From Leptolyngbya sp. PCC 7375 (GTDB lineage: Bacteria > Cyanobacteriota > Cyanobacteriia > Phormidesmidales > Phormidesmidaceae): a stretch of 64,000 nucleotides of DNA. The position numbers were made by a program, and so were the translations under genes. The stretch's first letter is position 1. The number at the start of each line of letters is the position of its first letter. This document shows positions 35,135 to 45,409 of this stretch, piece after piece. The notes beneath the pieces were generated by a model. That model saw only the letters and a program-made list of their open reading frames with translations, ran no database searches and was not told the DNA's origin. The DNA lies in NCBI RefSeq assembly GCF_000316115.1, contig NZ_JH993797.1:1164486-1228485 (forward strand), read 5' to 3'.

Positions 35135-36249
35135 TGATAAAGCTCCAGGTGCATTTTGGCGGATTGTTGCCAGCTGTAGTGGCTGATAATAGGCTGGCTG
35201 TGGTAGATGAGTGGTTGGGCAATATTAGGGTTGAGAAGATTAAGCATGGCCGTTGCGATCGCACCCACATCCTGGGGCTCTACCAGCCTGGCCGCCTGGG
35301 GTGACAAAAACTCAGTAAACGGCGCTTGATTAGAGGTGAGTACCGGCAGGCCAGAGGCGATCGCCTCTAGCACCACCAGGCCCCAGCCTTCCTGCACAGA
35401 GGGAAATACAAAAACATTGGCTAAACGATAGAGCGTTGGTAAGTCCTTGTCAGGCACTACCCCAGGCAGCACCAGACCATCGGCCAGGTCATAGGCCTCC
35501 ACCAGGTCCATAAACGCTTGTCGGTAGGCCTGATAGTCAAACAGCGTTGCCCCACCAGCAATAACCAGCTGCGCCTGGGGTTGCACCTGCCTCACCTGAT
35601 GAAATGCTTTAAGTAAATTAATTGAGTTTTTGCGAGGTTCAATGCCCCCCACCGTCAGGTATACGGGGCCGCTGCGGATGCCATAACTATTAGCCAAGGC
35701 CGTTTCAGACCCATCAGGATTAGCCGAGAACCGCCTACTCACACCGTTAATCACTCGATGGGCCTGGATGTTGTAGTCTTCTGCGAGCACCTGCTGCCAC
35801 ACATCACTAACACATAAACAGCGGGCGGGCTGATGGATAGACTTCTCCTGACAATTTTGTAGGTAGGGACTTTGGAAATCTTCGATGTGATGGACGGTGC
35901 GCACAAAATGGGGAATATGAGCCTGTTGTTGAAGGATGGCTAGGGCATTGGCGCTGAGACAGTCTTGGGCATGGTAGATGTCATAGTGCTGGGGATGGCT
36001 TTGGAAAAACGTTACGAACTCATCAATGCGTTGTTGGATCAGCTGATCGATATCAGCCTCACAGGGGGCAGCCGGTACCGAGCAGGTTGGGAATGCGGTT
36101 GGCCGATGAAACCCTTGTCCATCTTTGTCCAGGGCAAAAACGCAGGGATGGTGACCGAGTTCAGCCAATGCCTGAGCCAGCTCTAATGTGTGGATGACAC
36201 TGCCACGGGGCTTGGTGGAGTAGGTGAGGAGTGCAATGCGGAGAGCCAT
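35101..36249 (-). CDS. MSMEG_0565-family glycosyltransferase (GT4)
   Basis: A 382-residue GT4-type glycosyltransferase. The N-terminal acceptor domain starts MALRIALLTYSTKPRGSVIHTLELAQ; the donor domain has VGGIEPRKNSINLL near 230 and the E-x7-E motif in VQEGWGLVVLEAIASGLPV near residue 295. The SxxxRGSVIHTLELA start is characteristic of the MSMEG_0565 subfamily, which belongs to the same nitrogen-starvation cluster as the neighbouring genes. It is convergent with the amidohydrolase gene, with a 34-base tail overlap. Donor and acceptor are unknown. Confidence 0.87.
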   Translation of the reverse strand: MALRIALLTYSTKPRGSVIHTLELAQALAELGHHPCVFALDKDGQGFHRPTAFPTCSVPAAPCEADIDQLIQQRIDEFVTFFQSHPQHYDIYHAQDCLSANALAILQQQAHIPHFVRTVHHIEDFQSPYLQNCQEKSIHQPARCLCVSDVWQQVLAEDYNIQAHRVINGVSRRFSANPDGSETALANSYGIRSGPVYLTVGGIEPRKNSINLLKAFHQVRQVQPQAQLVIAGGATLFDYQAYRQAFMDLVEAYDLADGLVLPGVVPDKDLPTLYRLANVFVFPSVQEGWGLVVLEAIASGLPVLTSNQAPFTEFLSPQAARLVEPQDVGAIATAMLNLLNPNIAQPLIYHSQPIISHYSWQQSAKMHLELYHQLTSGLNNIR

Positions 36250-36633
36250 AGTTTTTGTTCACCCGATGATATTAGGACCGGCCATTAGGCACGGTTAGGT
36301 ATCTTTAGATATTTCTTTACATTTTTTACCATGTTATTTGAACTTAGCGTTGCAAGAGACTGTTGGACGTTATTCGTTTGCGCTTAAAACGTTTACTAGA
36401 GCAGGGTTTTAGAAAACTCTCATTCTCTTCTCAGGATTTTCTTAGCTAAGGCTCAAAGCTTGTTTTAGGGAATCTTCACCTAGCGCTCTGTAGCCTGCAT
36501 AGAATCCCATAGCCGACGCTTCAATGCTGCTAAAGAATCACGTTCGGGTCGGTTACTGCTGGCGGCTCGACTGAGCTGGCTCAATGTCTCAGCTTAGTCC
36601 GAATTCATAAATTCTATTCTCTCTTTGCCCACT
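36250..36633. other. Gap between the glycosyltransferase and the giant gene
   Basis: No gene is supported. The stretch should carry the divergent promoters of both neighbours. No clear inverted repeat or terminator is visible, and composition is ordinary for the region. Confidence 0.5.
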
Positions 36634-38427
36634 ATGTTAGATACCTTTATCAGAACCTATAACGCCAACCGCACCTACCTGCACACCACGATGTTGCGCC
36701 ATGAGGGTACCGTGATTGCTTTGGCGATGGATGCGGAGCGTCGTATCTATTACTCGGTCCTAGATTTAGAGAATTCCGAGATTGATAGCACCTTAGATGT
36801 GGAGTTCTGGTCAGAAAATCCAGTGGAGCTGAGATTCCCCACTGAAATTTCTAAAGTTGGTTTTGGGATTACGGATCAGTATGCGCTACCCACTGTTCAA
36901 CAGGGTAATCGGATGCCAGTGCCCCCTGATGTGCGAGTGCCCCCTGAGGAAATCGATACATTTTTATCATCAACGGCTCGTTTAACGGCAGAAGCCCCAT
37001 TTCAAGTGCTTTCAGATGGACGTCATGTTTATGTATTTAGACAGGCTGTGGCCGCGAACCATCCTGATATTGTTAATCGTCTGGATCAAGAGGGGAATCT
37101 GGTCACGGATTTAGAGGGCGAACCAGTTCCCATTGTTGATAACACTCTACTGTTGGATCGATTTGTGCTGGCTGGCAATCAACTCCAGCCCCGGAGAGAG
37201 GTGCGGTTTCGCCGCAGCCGCAGCCGCACTCGACCCCAGAGTAATAAAGACACTCTAGGGGCAGTGGATATGGAAGAACGGCCCTTTATAGAACCCACCC
37301 AGGAACTGACATTTGTTCGGAATCTGCAGGAAGGGCGCTTCTCGGTATTGTTGTTGCCGACCCAGGTGGTGCGTGTGGAGCGGTGGCAGATTTTTGCCTA
37401 TAACGGTCGTACCGGGCACATTGATGCTTACAATGTAGAGCGCTCCGCAGAAGGGTTGTTTAACACCCGTGGTACCCAGGGGGGCACCGATTCAGGCTTT
37501 GCAGAGTCGGCGCTGCGGTTTGACCAAAATAGCGATCGCATCTCCCTGCCCTCCGACATTATCCAAACCCTCACCTTCACCCAAGAAGCCTGGATCTTTC
37601 CCCAAGAAACGGTTTCTGCCCCTGATAACCAGCTGGGTCAGGCTCTACTCAGCGGCAGTGAACCCGACGCTATCAACGCGCCGCCCTCCGTATGGGTTCA
37701 GGGCAATACCCGCGTCCGTGTGGGCTTTGGTGACGGGCAAGAATTTCACACCGTAGTTACCGGCGGTATTTTAATTCCCCAACGCTGGAATCATCTGGCT
37801 ATATCGTTTGATGGTGTGGTCTATCGGGTGTATGTCAACGGTCAACTACGGTTCCGTACCACCGCCGACACCTTTAGCGCCACCAATTCCAGTGCCACAC
37901 CGCTCAGCTTTATTGGTTCTCCCACGGCTGCCTTCCACGGTCTCATTGACGAGGTGCGTCTGTGGAATCGAGCCCGCACCATCATCGAAATTGAGCGGGA
38001 CATGCACCAGCGGCTGACGGGCCAAGAGTCTGATTTACTGCACTATTGGCGCTTGGATGAGGGCTCAGGTGATCGGGTCTATGACCAAACCGGCAAGGCC
38101 CAGCCTGGCACCATTAGCGGTCCTGAATGGGTGATTTCCACGGCCCCCATTGGCAACAACTCCAGCATTAATCGCAGCAGCTTTCAGCTAGAGGAACGTC
38201 GTTTTGTTACGACCGATGATGGCCCAGAAGAACACTTTATCCGGCGTACAGTTCAGTCGGGTCTATCGGCCCTGCTGTACTACTATCAGGAAAATGCGGC
38301 CACTGGCTATGACCAGGAAGAAAAACCTCTTCAACAAAGTGCCCGAGTGATGCTAGCGGTGGCCACCCAGGCGAATAACTCCACCCGCAATGAGATTGCC
38401 ACCCTTGATTTTGGTGTGTCGGCCAGC
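36634..38427 (+). pseudogene. Giant LamG/PKD protein gene, segment 1 of 4 (residues 1-598)
   Basis: This is the 5' part of one very large gene that continues at 42502, 47244 and 50152. After removal of three IS elements and one copy of each target duplication, the four pieces total 11,088 bases (3,695 residues) in a single open frame ending at 55334. Segment 1 has a unique N-terminal region (MLDTFIRTYNANRTYL) with no signal peptide. A LamG-like jelly-roll domain lies at about residues 285-500, with FTQEAWIFP and FHGLIDEVRLWNRAR. The frame runs into IS sequence after DFGVSAS. A secreted or surface adhesin or carbohydrate-binding role is inferred from the domains only. ATG 36634 is preferred over TTG 36625. 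Confidence 0.9.
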
Positions 38428-38923
38428 CTGACTTTTCCTACTAAGTCTGGTTGGCGAGTTGCCACCCTTCAACCAGGTCGTGTAACTTTGCCCATCCTTT
38501 CCAAAGCACTTGAATGCCGATAGGTGTTTTGCGTCGATGCTCTAAATAGCCTCCCAAACGCGCAATTGATTCAACCGCCCATTGGACCGTCAATGTCTTG
38601 GGAAGTCGAGAGGCTTTCGCTTTGAGGACCTGAATTTGAACGGGAGAGAGAACCGCCTCAGCCGGTAGCTTGGGCTGAGTGCGTTTTAAGTAAGTTAATC
38701 GCAACAAATCAGCTGCAATGACACACAAAAAGCCTAGTAAGGGTTTCATTCCCTCGGCGGCCAGGCGATAGCGCTCCACTTGACAGCCCGATTTCAAGAG
38801 TTTGTGAAATTCTTCAATGCGCCAGCCATAATACCCCTATAAAGACGAAGCCTTCTCAATACCCTACCGTTAGATTGAGGGGGTTACTCCGCTTGGTTGA
38901 ACTCGTCGCCAAAATAAAGGCAA

Positions 38924-39127
38924 GTGAGCCATTGCACGAAAAGGAAGAATATCCATGTCAGAGCGAAACGAGTCCCCCCGTCTGCCTGTCCTCCGAGGAA
39001 GGAGCTGTGGCAACGGTTGCCGCAACTGAAGCGGCAGAGACTGATCAATGTCTTGAGCCAACTGCTGGAGAATCATCTGAGTGCCCAGTCAGGACAGGAG
39101 GTGACGAATGAGTCTCCCAACGAATAG
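38924..39127 (+). CDS. Small protein upstream of the serine recombinase
   Basis: A 67-residue frame overlapping the start of the recombinase gene by 20 bases. It contains PPRKELWQRLPQLKRQRLI followed by NVLSQLLENHL, a helical pattern like small accessory proteins encoded before some recombinases and transposases. The start is a GTG at 38924; a better placed ATG at 38955 is in another frame, so the true N-terminus is uncertain. A competing frame (38875-39111) ends in an ATGA overlap with the recombinase start but looks less protein-like. Confidence 0.5.
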   Translation: MSHCTKRKNIHVRAKRVPPSACPPRKELWQRLPQLKRQRLINVLSQLLENHLSAQSGQEVTNESPNE

Positions 39128-41249
39128 CAGCCACTGGCCTTCAGAAAAAATACAAGCCCATCATCTGGACCGGTTAGCGGTGGTCTATGTTCGTCAGTCA
39201 ACCTTGCAGCAGGTGAGCGACCATCAAGAATCGACCCGACTCCAGTATGGATTAGTGGGGCGAGCCGAAGCCCTAGGCTGGAGAGCCGAGCGTGTGCTGA
39301 CCATTGATGATGATTTAGGAAAGTCAGGCAGTAGCGCTGAAGGACGTTTAGGCTTTCAACGTCTTGTCAGTGAAGTGGGTCTCAATCATGTGGGGTTAAT
39401 ATTAGGAGTAGAGATGTCCCGGTTGGCCCGTTCATCGAAAGATTGGCATCAACTGTTGGAAATCTGTGCCCTATTCGGCACACTGATAGCCGACCTGGAC
39501 GGCATCTATAATCCGAGTGATTACAACGACAGGCTCTTGCTTGGGTTGAAAGGATCGTTCTCGGAGATAGAGCTCCACATCCTCAAACAGCGAATGATTC
39601 AGGGAAAGCGTAACAAAGCTGAACGAGGGGAATTGGGCTTCAATGTGCCCATCGGCTATGTGCGTCGTCCCTCTGGGGAAATACACTTTGACCCAGACGA
39701 ACAAGTACAACAGGTGGTGCAGCTGATCTTCAGAAAATTTGAGGAATTGGGGACCCTCAATGCCGTACTCCAGTACCTAGTGACCCATCATATTCAGATT
39801 GGGGTACGGGTATTATCGGGACCGACAAAAGGCGATTTAGAATGGCATCGGCCCAATCGAGCGACATTGCAAAATCTCCTGAGACATCCAACCTATGCTG
39901 GGGCCTATGCCTATGGACGCAGACAAGTAGACCCTCGAAAAAAGAAAGCGGGACGACCTCATACCGGCAGAGTGGTTAAGCCTTGCGAGGAATGGCTGGT
40001 CTTGATCAAAGATCACCATCCGGCGTACATTAGCTGGGAAAAATACCAGCAGAATATTGCTCAACTCAAGTCCAATCAGAACCGCAGTAATGAACAAGGA
40101 CATCCCCGTCAAGGGGTTGGGTTACTGTGTGGGTTGTTAGTGTGTGGTCGATGTGGGGGTCGCATGGCGGTTCAGTATTCCCATGGACAAGATCATCATC
40201 GCTATATCTGCGCCCGAGAGAAAGTCGATTATGGGGGTGAGATTTGCCAACACTTGTCGGGTGCTTGTTTAGATGAGTATGTTGTTGACCAAGTTTTACA
40301 GGCCCTGGAACCCGCCGCATTAGAGTTGTCACTGGCCGCTGCAAGACATCTTGAAGAAGACCGATTAGAACTCGACAAGGTGTGGCACCAACGACTTGAG
40401 AGAGCCCAATTTGAGACTGATAGAGCCAGACGACATTACCAGTTAGTAGAGCCAGAGAACCGTTTGGTCGCCAGACAATTAGCCCAAGAATGGGAAGCTA
40501 AATTGCAAGCTCAACAACAACTCCAAGAAGACTATGAACGTTTTTGTTGCGAGAAGCCCAAACAACTATCACCCGACCAACAACAACAGATTCGAAGACT
40601 TGCTCAAGACCTGCCTGCCTTATGGTCTGTGCCAACAACAACTCAGGCTCAACGCAAAGAAATCATCCGGCAGGTGATTGATAAAATCATTGTCACTGTT
40701 GAAGGCACAAGTGAACAGGTTCAGGTTATGATTGAGTGGTCGGGAGGATTCTCCTGTCAAGCTCAAATTATTCGTCCGGTGGCAAAATGGACACAACTGA
40801 GTTACTACCCTCAGTTATGTGAGCGGCTAGAGCAACTGGTCGAGGCCAATTTAACAACCGATGAAATAGTTGACTGCTTGCATCAAGAAGGGTTTCGTCC
40901 ACCCAAACGACGTCAAACCTTCACTCGAGAAATCGTCCAAACCTTGATACGCCATCTCGGACTCCGGCCTCGTCCATTGCCTAAAGCCAGAGAGCCCCTT
41001 TCTGAGCATGAGTGGTGGCTCCCTGAGTTAGCGGTCACGCTGGGGATGCCCACCGTGACCCTATACAACTGGGTGCGACGTGGTTGGGTCAAAGCCCGGC
41101 AGCAACCCACGTCCCCAAAACACTGGATCATTTGGGCCGATGAGATTGAACTGGAACGATTAAGAACCCATCGGCAACGGCCTGTCGGTGACATTCTACG
41201 GCAACGTTGGAAAGGCAAAGTGCCCACGATTGCAATCCCACCTGAGTAA
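39108..41249 (+). CDS. Large serine recombinase (713 residues)
   Basis: A large serine recombinase. The catalytic domain starts with AVVYVRQSTLQQVSDHQEST, where S31 is the nucleophile, and includes EMSRLARSSKDWHQLL. The recombinase domain follows (about 175-280, with RATLQNLLRHPTYAGAYAYG) and a zinc ribbon (LLCGLLVCGRCGGRMAV ... YICAREK) near 345. A long coiled coil covers about 410-490. Two further C-terminal DNA-binding regions follow, including LAVTLGMPTVTLYNWVRRGW. It is intact and should integrate or excise the nested element it lies in. Confidence 0.92.
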   Translation: MSLPTNSSHWPSEKIQAHHLDRLAVVYVRQSTLQQVSDHQESTRLQYGLVGRAEALGWRAERVLTIDDDLGKSGSSAEGRLGFQRLVSEVGLNHVGLILGVEMSRLARSSKDWHQLLEICALFGTLIADLDGIYNPSDYNDRLLLGLKGSFSEIELHILKQRMIQGKRNKAERGELGFNVPIGYVRRPSGEIHFDPDEQVQQVVQLIFRKFEELGTLNAVLQYLVTHHIQIGVRVLSGPTKGDLEWHRPNRATLQNLLRHPTYAGAYAYGRRQVDPRKKKAGRPHTGRVVKPCEEWLVLIKDHHPAYISWEKYQQNIAQLKSNQNRSNEQGHPRQGVGLLCGLLVCGRCGGRMAVQYSHGQDHHRYICAREKVDYGGEICQHLSGACLDEYVVDQVLQALEPAALELSLAAARHLEEDRLELDKVWHQRLERAQFETDRARRHYQLVEPENRLVARQLAQEWEAKLQAQQQLQEDYERFCCEKPKQLSPDQQQQIRRLAQDLPALWSVPTTTQAQRKEIIRQVIDKIIVTVEGTSEQVQVMIEWSGGFSCQAQIIRPVAKWTQLSYYPQLCERLEQLVEANLTTDEIVDCLHQEGFRPPKRRQTFTREIVQTLIRHLGLRPRPLPKAREPLSEHEWWLPELAVTLGMPTVTLYNWVRRGWVKARQQPTSPKHWIIWADEIELERLRTHRQRPVGDILRQRWKGKVPTIAIPPE

Positions 41250-42501
41250 CCCTCCTCACACCGTCACTGTTAACTCTTCACCGGAGAATACAAATGGAAA
41301 ACCATCAGCCTATGACTAAGCAACCTCGGCATAAAGAGGGAGATGACTATGGGGGTATTGAGGCTGGCGTATCTCTACATGCCACCGATAGCCATACCAT
41401 CTCAGAATTGTTAGTGCCTGCTCAACGGTGATAACCGGTTCACTGGTCAACAACATCCAGGAAACCGACTCTTCTCCCTCGGGACAATCGACTTCATTAG
41501 CATAGACCGCATAGACGTGGAGCTGACTGTCCGTGCCTAAGCGAGCTGGAGACCGTAACTGCACCCGACAGAATCGAACGGCCAGATTAGCCTTGCGGGC
41601 CTTTCGAGTTTTAGTAGCCGGTAAGTCAACGACATGATAGGCCGTTATTGGCTGCGCCTCTAGCTTTTCCCATAACCGATTGGGATCGTGGTCAAGACTG
41701 CGATTATGAGCCGCACGCACTACGACACCGGTATGGCTCAACTCGTTGACTTGGTCAAACACTTCAGCAATATCCCCTTCTCGGTCAAAGACATGGATAA
41801 CACGTGTTGAAGGAGCAACCGTTTGCTCCAGTGTCATCATCGCTTCGACCCAACGATACGATTCTTTTTCTTCAAAGGGCCGAGCTCGCTTCGCTTTGCG
41901 CGCCTCAGCACGACGTTGTTTCTTCTGTTGTCGTGTTTCATTGGCGGGAGGCTTGGCACGATGCTCACGGTTCCAGAGCTTTTGCCACAATAATCCCAAC
42001 GGTTGACCTTGGTCAGGATCCACTGCAAGTGCACTGTGAAGCAGTAATCCATTGCCTCCATTTCCTTGGGGACCATAGCCCTCTCGTTTTTCGAGAATGG
42101 CACCATAATCCAAATAGGTGGTGTCTCCAACGCTCAATACCCTGGCTTGGCGACTCACAAGCTCGGTTGTCATTTGGCAATGAGGCTGAATGATTCTTTC
42201 AAAACAGCTTTTTGGATTCGCGAAAATGCATATGCCCGTTTCAGTTCCTTCGCATTCTTAAATACACTCGATAGACCCTGTCCAAATTTTTCACTTAGCG
42301 CTTGACCGATACTCAACGCGCGACGGGTCAAACGACGATCTCCTAATGCACAGGTCCCAAAATTTTGCTCGTAACGGTCTGTACTCATCAGTGGCTCCCT
42401 GGGTATCGGTGTGCTCACTTTACCTGATAGTAAGGCCATAGGCTAGAACCAATGTCTATCAATGATTTGAGCACTTAGCAGGAAAAGTCAGGTCGGCCAG
42501 C

Positions 42502-45409
42502 GGGATGCTGAGCCAGGTGCCTGACAATCTGCGCTTGCCCGTAATCGATGCCACCGAGGAAGGCGAGCTATCTGTTAACGAACAGCTGGATCTGATTAGC
42601 GATCGCGAACAGCGAATCATCGGTCTGCAGGAGGAGATTACCAATCTGGGAGACTCCATTGATGAACTCAATCAAGCGGCTAACAGCATTCAGCGCGTAG
42701 TTAGCCCCCAGAATCGAAGTACTTTCCCGATTCCAGCGGGTAATGAGAACCTGGACCAGGCGCGACTACAGGATTTGATCGCTGATTTACGCAGCCCCCA
42801 CGGCAACCTGACACTGCTAGAGGCGTTTGCTCAGCTGATTAGCGATCGCAACACACTCAGCAACTTACAGCAAACCCAAACAATCCTGACCAACAATCGT
42901 AACTCTGCCCGCATCACCGCGTATCAACACAGCGGTTTTCGGGGCAGACGGGCCAGCTTTGGCCTGGGTGGCGTTGGCTACAATGATCTAAATTCCAGGG
43001 GGCTGCATGACGAAATTACCGCCATTAGTCTACCGTCTGCCCTACCGGGAGAACCGTCACCGCTCCAGGTAATTGTTTATGAGCATGTTAATCGGGGGGG
43101 GCGCTCTCGACTGATCACCAGCAGTGTATCCAATGTTGGTGGAGCTTGGAACGACCGGATTTCTAACATGTTGGTGCAGACCAGCGCTGCTTTCACAGCC
43201 CGACTCCAGGAGATTGCTAGACAGATTAGTGACTTGCAGGGTGCGATCGCAAATCTCGAATTTGATCTCAACAACATCCGTCAGGCTTTACTGGGCACCC
43301 GCAACCAGCGCCAGCAGCGTCGTAACACAGCACAGCAGGAGCTGGCCAGTCTCCAACAAGAACAAAACAGCATTCGCGATCTGCTAGATAACGGTGTTTC
43401 TGTACCAATGCCGTTGCTCCACACAGACCGCACCGGGCTGTCGGTGTCTGGTGGTATTTTAGGGTTTGCCTGGACTGTCGATACACCGCTACTGTACGAC
43501 AGTGCCGTAGGTCGGTTGGCCCTCTATTTTCGCGGTGCAGACGACCAGTTTTTTGTTACCTACTACGACACCCTGACCCAGCGTCCCCGGTTTGAGCTCA
43601 GCGACGATCAAGCCATCACTACGATTATCTGCGCCAGTCGGTCGGTAGAAGCAGAATTTGACCGCCTCGCTATTCATCTCAGCGAAGAATCCACCCCTGA
43701 CACCTGCACCGTCGAAATTGGCTTTAGGGTGCTTAACGAGAATACAGGTGTGGAAGAACTGCAGCCGGTGGAAACCTGGCGATCCGTCCCCCGTCAGCCA
43801 CAACAGTTTGCCGATGTGCTTAACGGCTTTGCCGGTGACAGAATCTTTGTCGGCTCAGGTTCGCTTCAAGTGACCGCTGGACGTGCCGACAGTTTGATTG
43901 TGGAGGGAGGCATTCAACAGTCTCTGCCGGAGGGGGCCACCCTGATTGTGGGGGACATTCGAGTCACCCTGAGGGCAGCCGCCCCTTCCGAAACAACCGA
44001 GCTGCTGATCGACAGCAATGTAATCAATCCCCCCCAGGAGAATCGTCCTGTTTTCTATCTGCCCTACGATTACGAAGTTAACGCCAGCACCACCCAAGAA
44101 AGTGCCAGTTTGCTAGACGGATCACTGCTATTGGCCGCTGTAAATACCGACGATGGAGATGGGCTGCGGGTTAACCAGGCAGTCCAACCAGCTCCCACCC
44201 TCTCTTCTCGCTGGGTTGCCGCAGCCCCGGGACGCACCCTGGCCTTTAACGGCAGCAGCAGCGTGGCCACCTCGGCCCAACCCGAACAGTTTGCAGTAGC
44301 AGGGGATTTAACCCTGGAAGCCTGGATTCAGCCCAACCAGGTAGATGAACGGGCTCAGGTGCTCCATCATCAGTCGGCCAACAGTCGTTATCTAATGGGG
44401 TTAGAATCGGCTGAGCTGCTATCTGCATTCAATCTTGATGGCACCCATGACAAAGTTAGAATTCCCCACAGAGACCCTCTAAATTTTGCTGGAGAGATTA
44501 CGCTGGAAGCCTGGGTACGGACCAGTGCCAACGCCACCAACGGCATTCATAATCTGGTGGTCCATGGCTTCAGTGCCAATGCTGAGGTCTATCTACGGAT
44601 TAACCAGGGGCAATATCAGGTGGGTTCATTTAATGGCACTGACCACTCTACAGCGGCTGATATCCCCGAAGGAGATGCTAATGGCCTCACCTGGGTGCAT
44701 TTGGCGGGCGTCTATGATGGCACCACCTGGCGTCTCTATCGCAATGGGGACGAAATCGCCAGCACAGAAGAAGAAGTCGGTGCGCTTCCAGTCAATGCCG
44801 ACTGGGCCATTGGTGGGCATCCCACTAACAACCAACGACCGTTTGACGGCGATATTGATGAAGTGCGCATCTGGCAGCGAGTGCGGACGGCAGCCGATAT
44901 TCGGCAGGACATGAACCGTCGGCTGGGGGGTCAAGAGCGCGGGTTAGTTGGCTACTGGCACTTTGATGGCGCTGCTGCCACCGATTTCTCTCGCTATGAA
45001 AATCACGGCACTATTCTGGGTGAACCCGTCCAAACATTGTCACCGATTCCAGGGTATCGCATGGTTACCGGCACTGGGAACCAGGTGGTACAGGTCAATC
45101 AGGCAGTCCCTGGCGGCAACTGGACCCATTGGGCCACAGTCTACAATCAGTCCTACGGTCTGGAATTTAGCGGTAATTCCGATTCTTTTCTAGACTGTGG
45201 TAACAACACCACGTTAGACCTGACCCAAGATCTAACCTTAGAGACATTTGTCCAGCTAGATAACCTGAACCAACCCTACAGCCTGATCACTAAGGGCCGA
45301 CTCGATGGTGTAACCGAAGATGAGGCGGTTCCCTATACGTTTTACGTGAATACTCAAGGTCGACTGATCTTTGTATTTGAAGATTCCGGCCAAATCAAAC
45401 ATGCGTTCT
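42502..45409 (+). pseudogene. Giant LamG/PKD protein gene, segment 2 of 4
   Basis: This segment (rebuilt residues about 599-1567) reads on from segment 1 without a frame change. It starts with a coiled coil (LISDREQRIIGLQEEITNLG). Next is a beta/gamma-crystallin-type domain at about 736-822 (ITAYQHSGFRGRRASFGLGG and VIVYEHVNRGGRSRLITSSV), then a second coiled coil of about 60 residues. A beta-rich part follows, then tandem LamG-like domains, recognisable by LTLEAWIQP, ITLEAWVRTSA, DIDEVRIWQRVRTAADIRQD and LTLETFVQL. It is broken by the IS1634 element right after HAF. Confidence 0.88.

Larger units (their letters stand above)
38831..41396 (+). mobile_element. Nested 2.57-kb element encoding a large serine recombinase
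   Basis: This element sits inside the IS4 transposase gene. The 7-base core AGCCATA occurs at 38824-38830 and 41390-41396; excision between them recovers an uninterrupted transposase frame. The left junction CGCCAGCCATAATACCCC resembles, in inverted orientation, a site near the right end at 41351-41369 (complement CGCCAGCCTCAATACCCCC). It carries only one short frame and the recombinase, so it is a minimal self-mobile unit. Confidence 0.8.
38441..42439 (-). pseudogene. IS4 transposase split by the nested element and a frameshift
   Basis: The minus-strand gene begins at 42439 (YEQNFGTCALGDRRLTRRAL), changes frame at an ATGA near 42170 and continues as VLSVGDTTYLDYGAI with the catalytic VIHVFDREGDIAEVF, up to TILRWYGY at 41390. 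The remainder, WRIEEFHKLLKSGCQVERY to WQLANQT, is at 38441-38823. Joining across the 7-bp repeat AGCCATA restores TILRWYGWRIEEFHK, the YREK box. The gene is dead for two reasons: the insertion and the frame change at 42170. Confidence 0.85.
38428..42491 (-). mobile_element. IS4-family element (about 1.5 kb) carrying a nested 2.57-kb recombinase element
   Basis: The ends read CTGACTTTTCCTACTAAG at 38428 and the complement of CTGACTTTTCCTGCTAAG at 42491, an inverted repeat with one mismatch. Direct repeats GTCGGCCAGC flank it at 38418-38427 and 42492-42501 (10 bp). Without the nested element at 38831-41396 its length would be 1,498 bp. Deleting everything from 38428 to 42501 restores the host frame as VSAS-GMLSQVPDN. 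Confidence 0.9.

Noticed and set aside
38875..39111. Alternative 78-codon frame before the serine recombinase
   Set aside because: It ends in an ATGA overlap with the recombinase but its sequence is low in structure; the 38924-39127 frame has a better helical pattern. Not certain.
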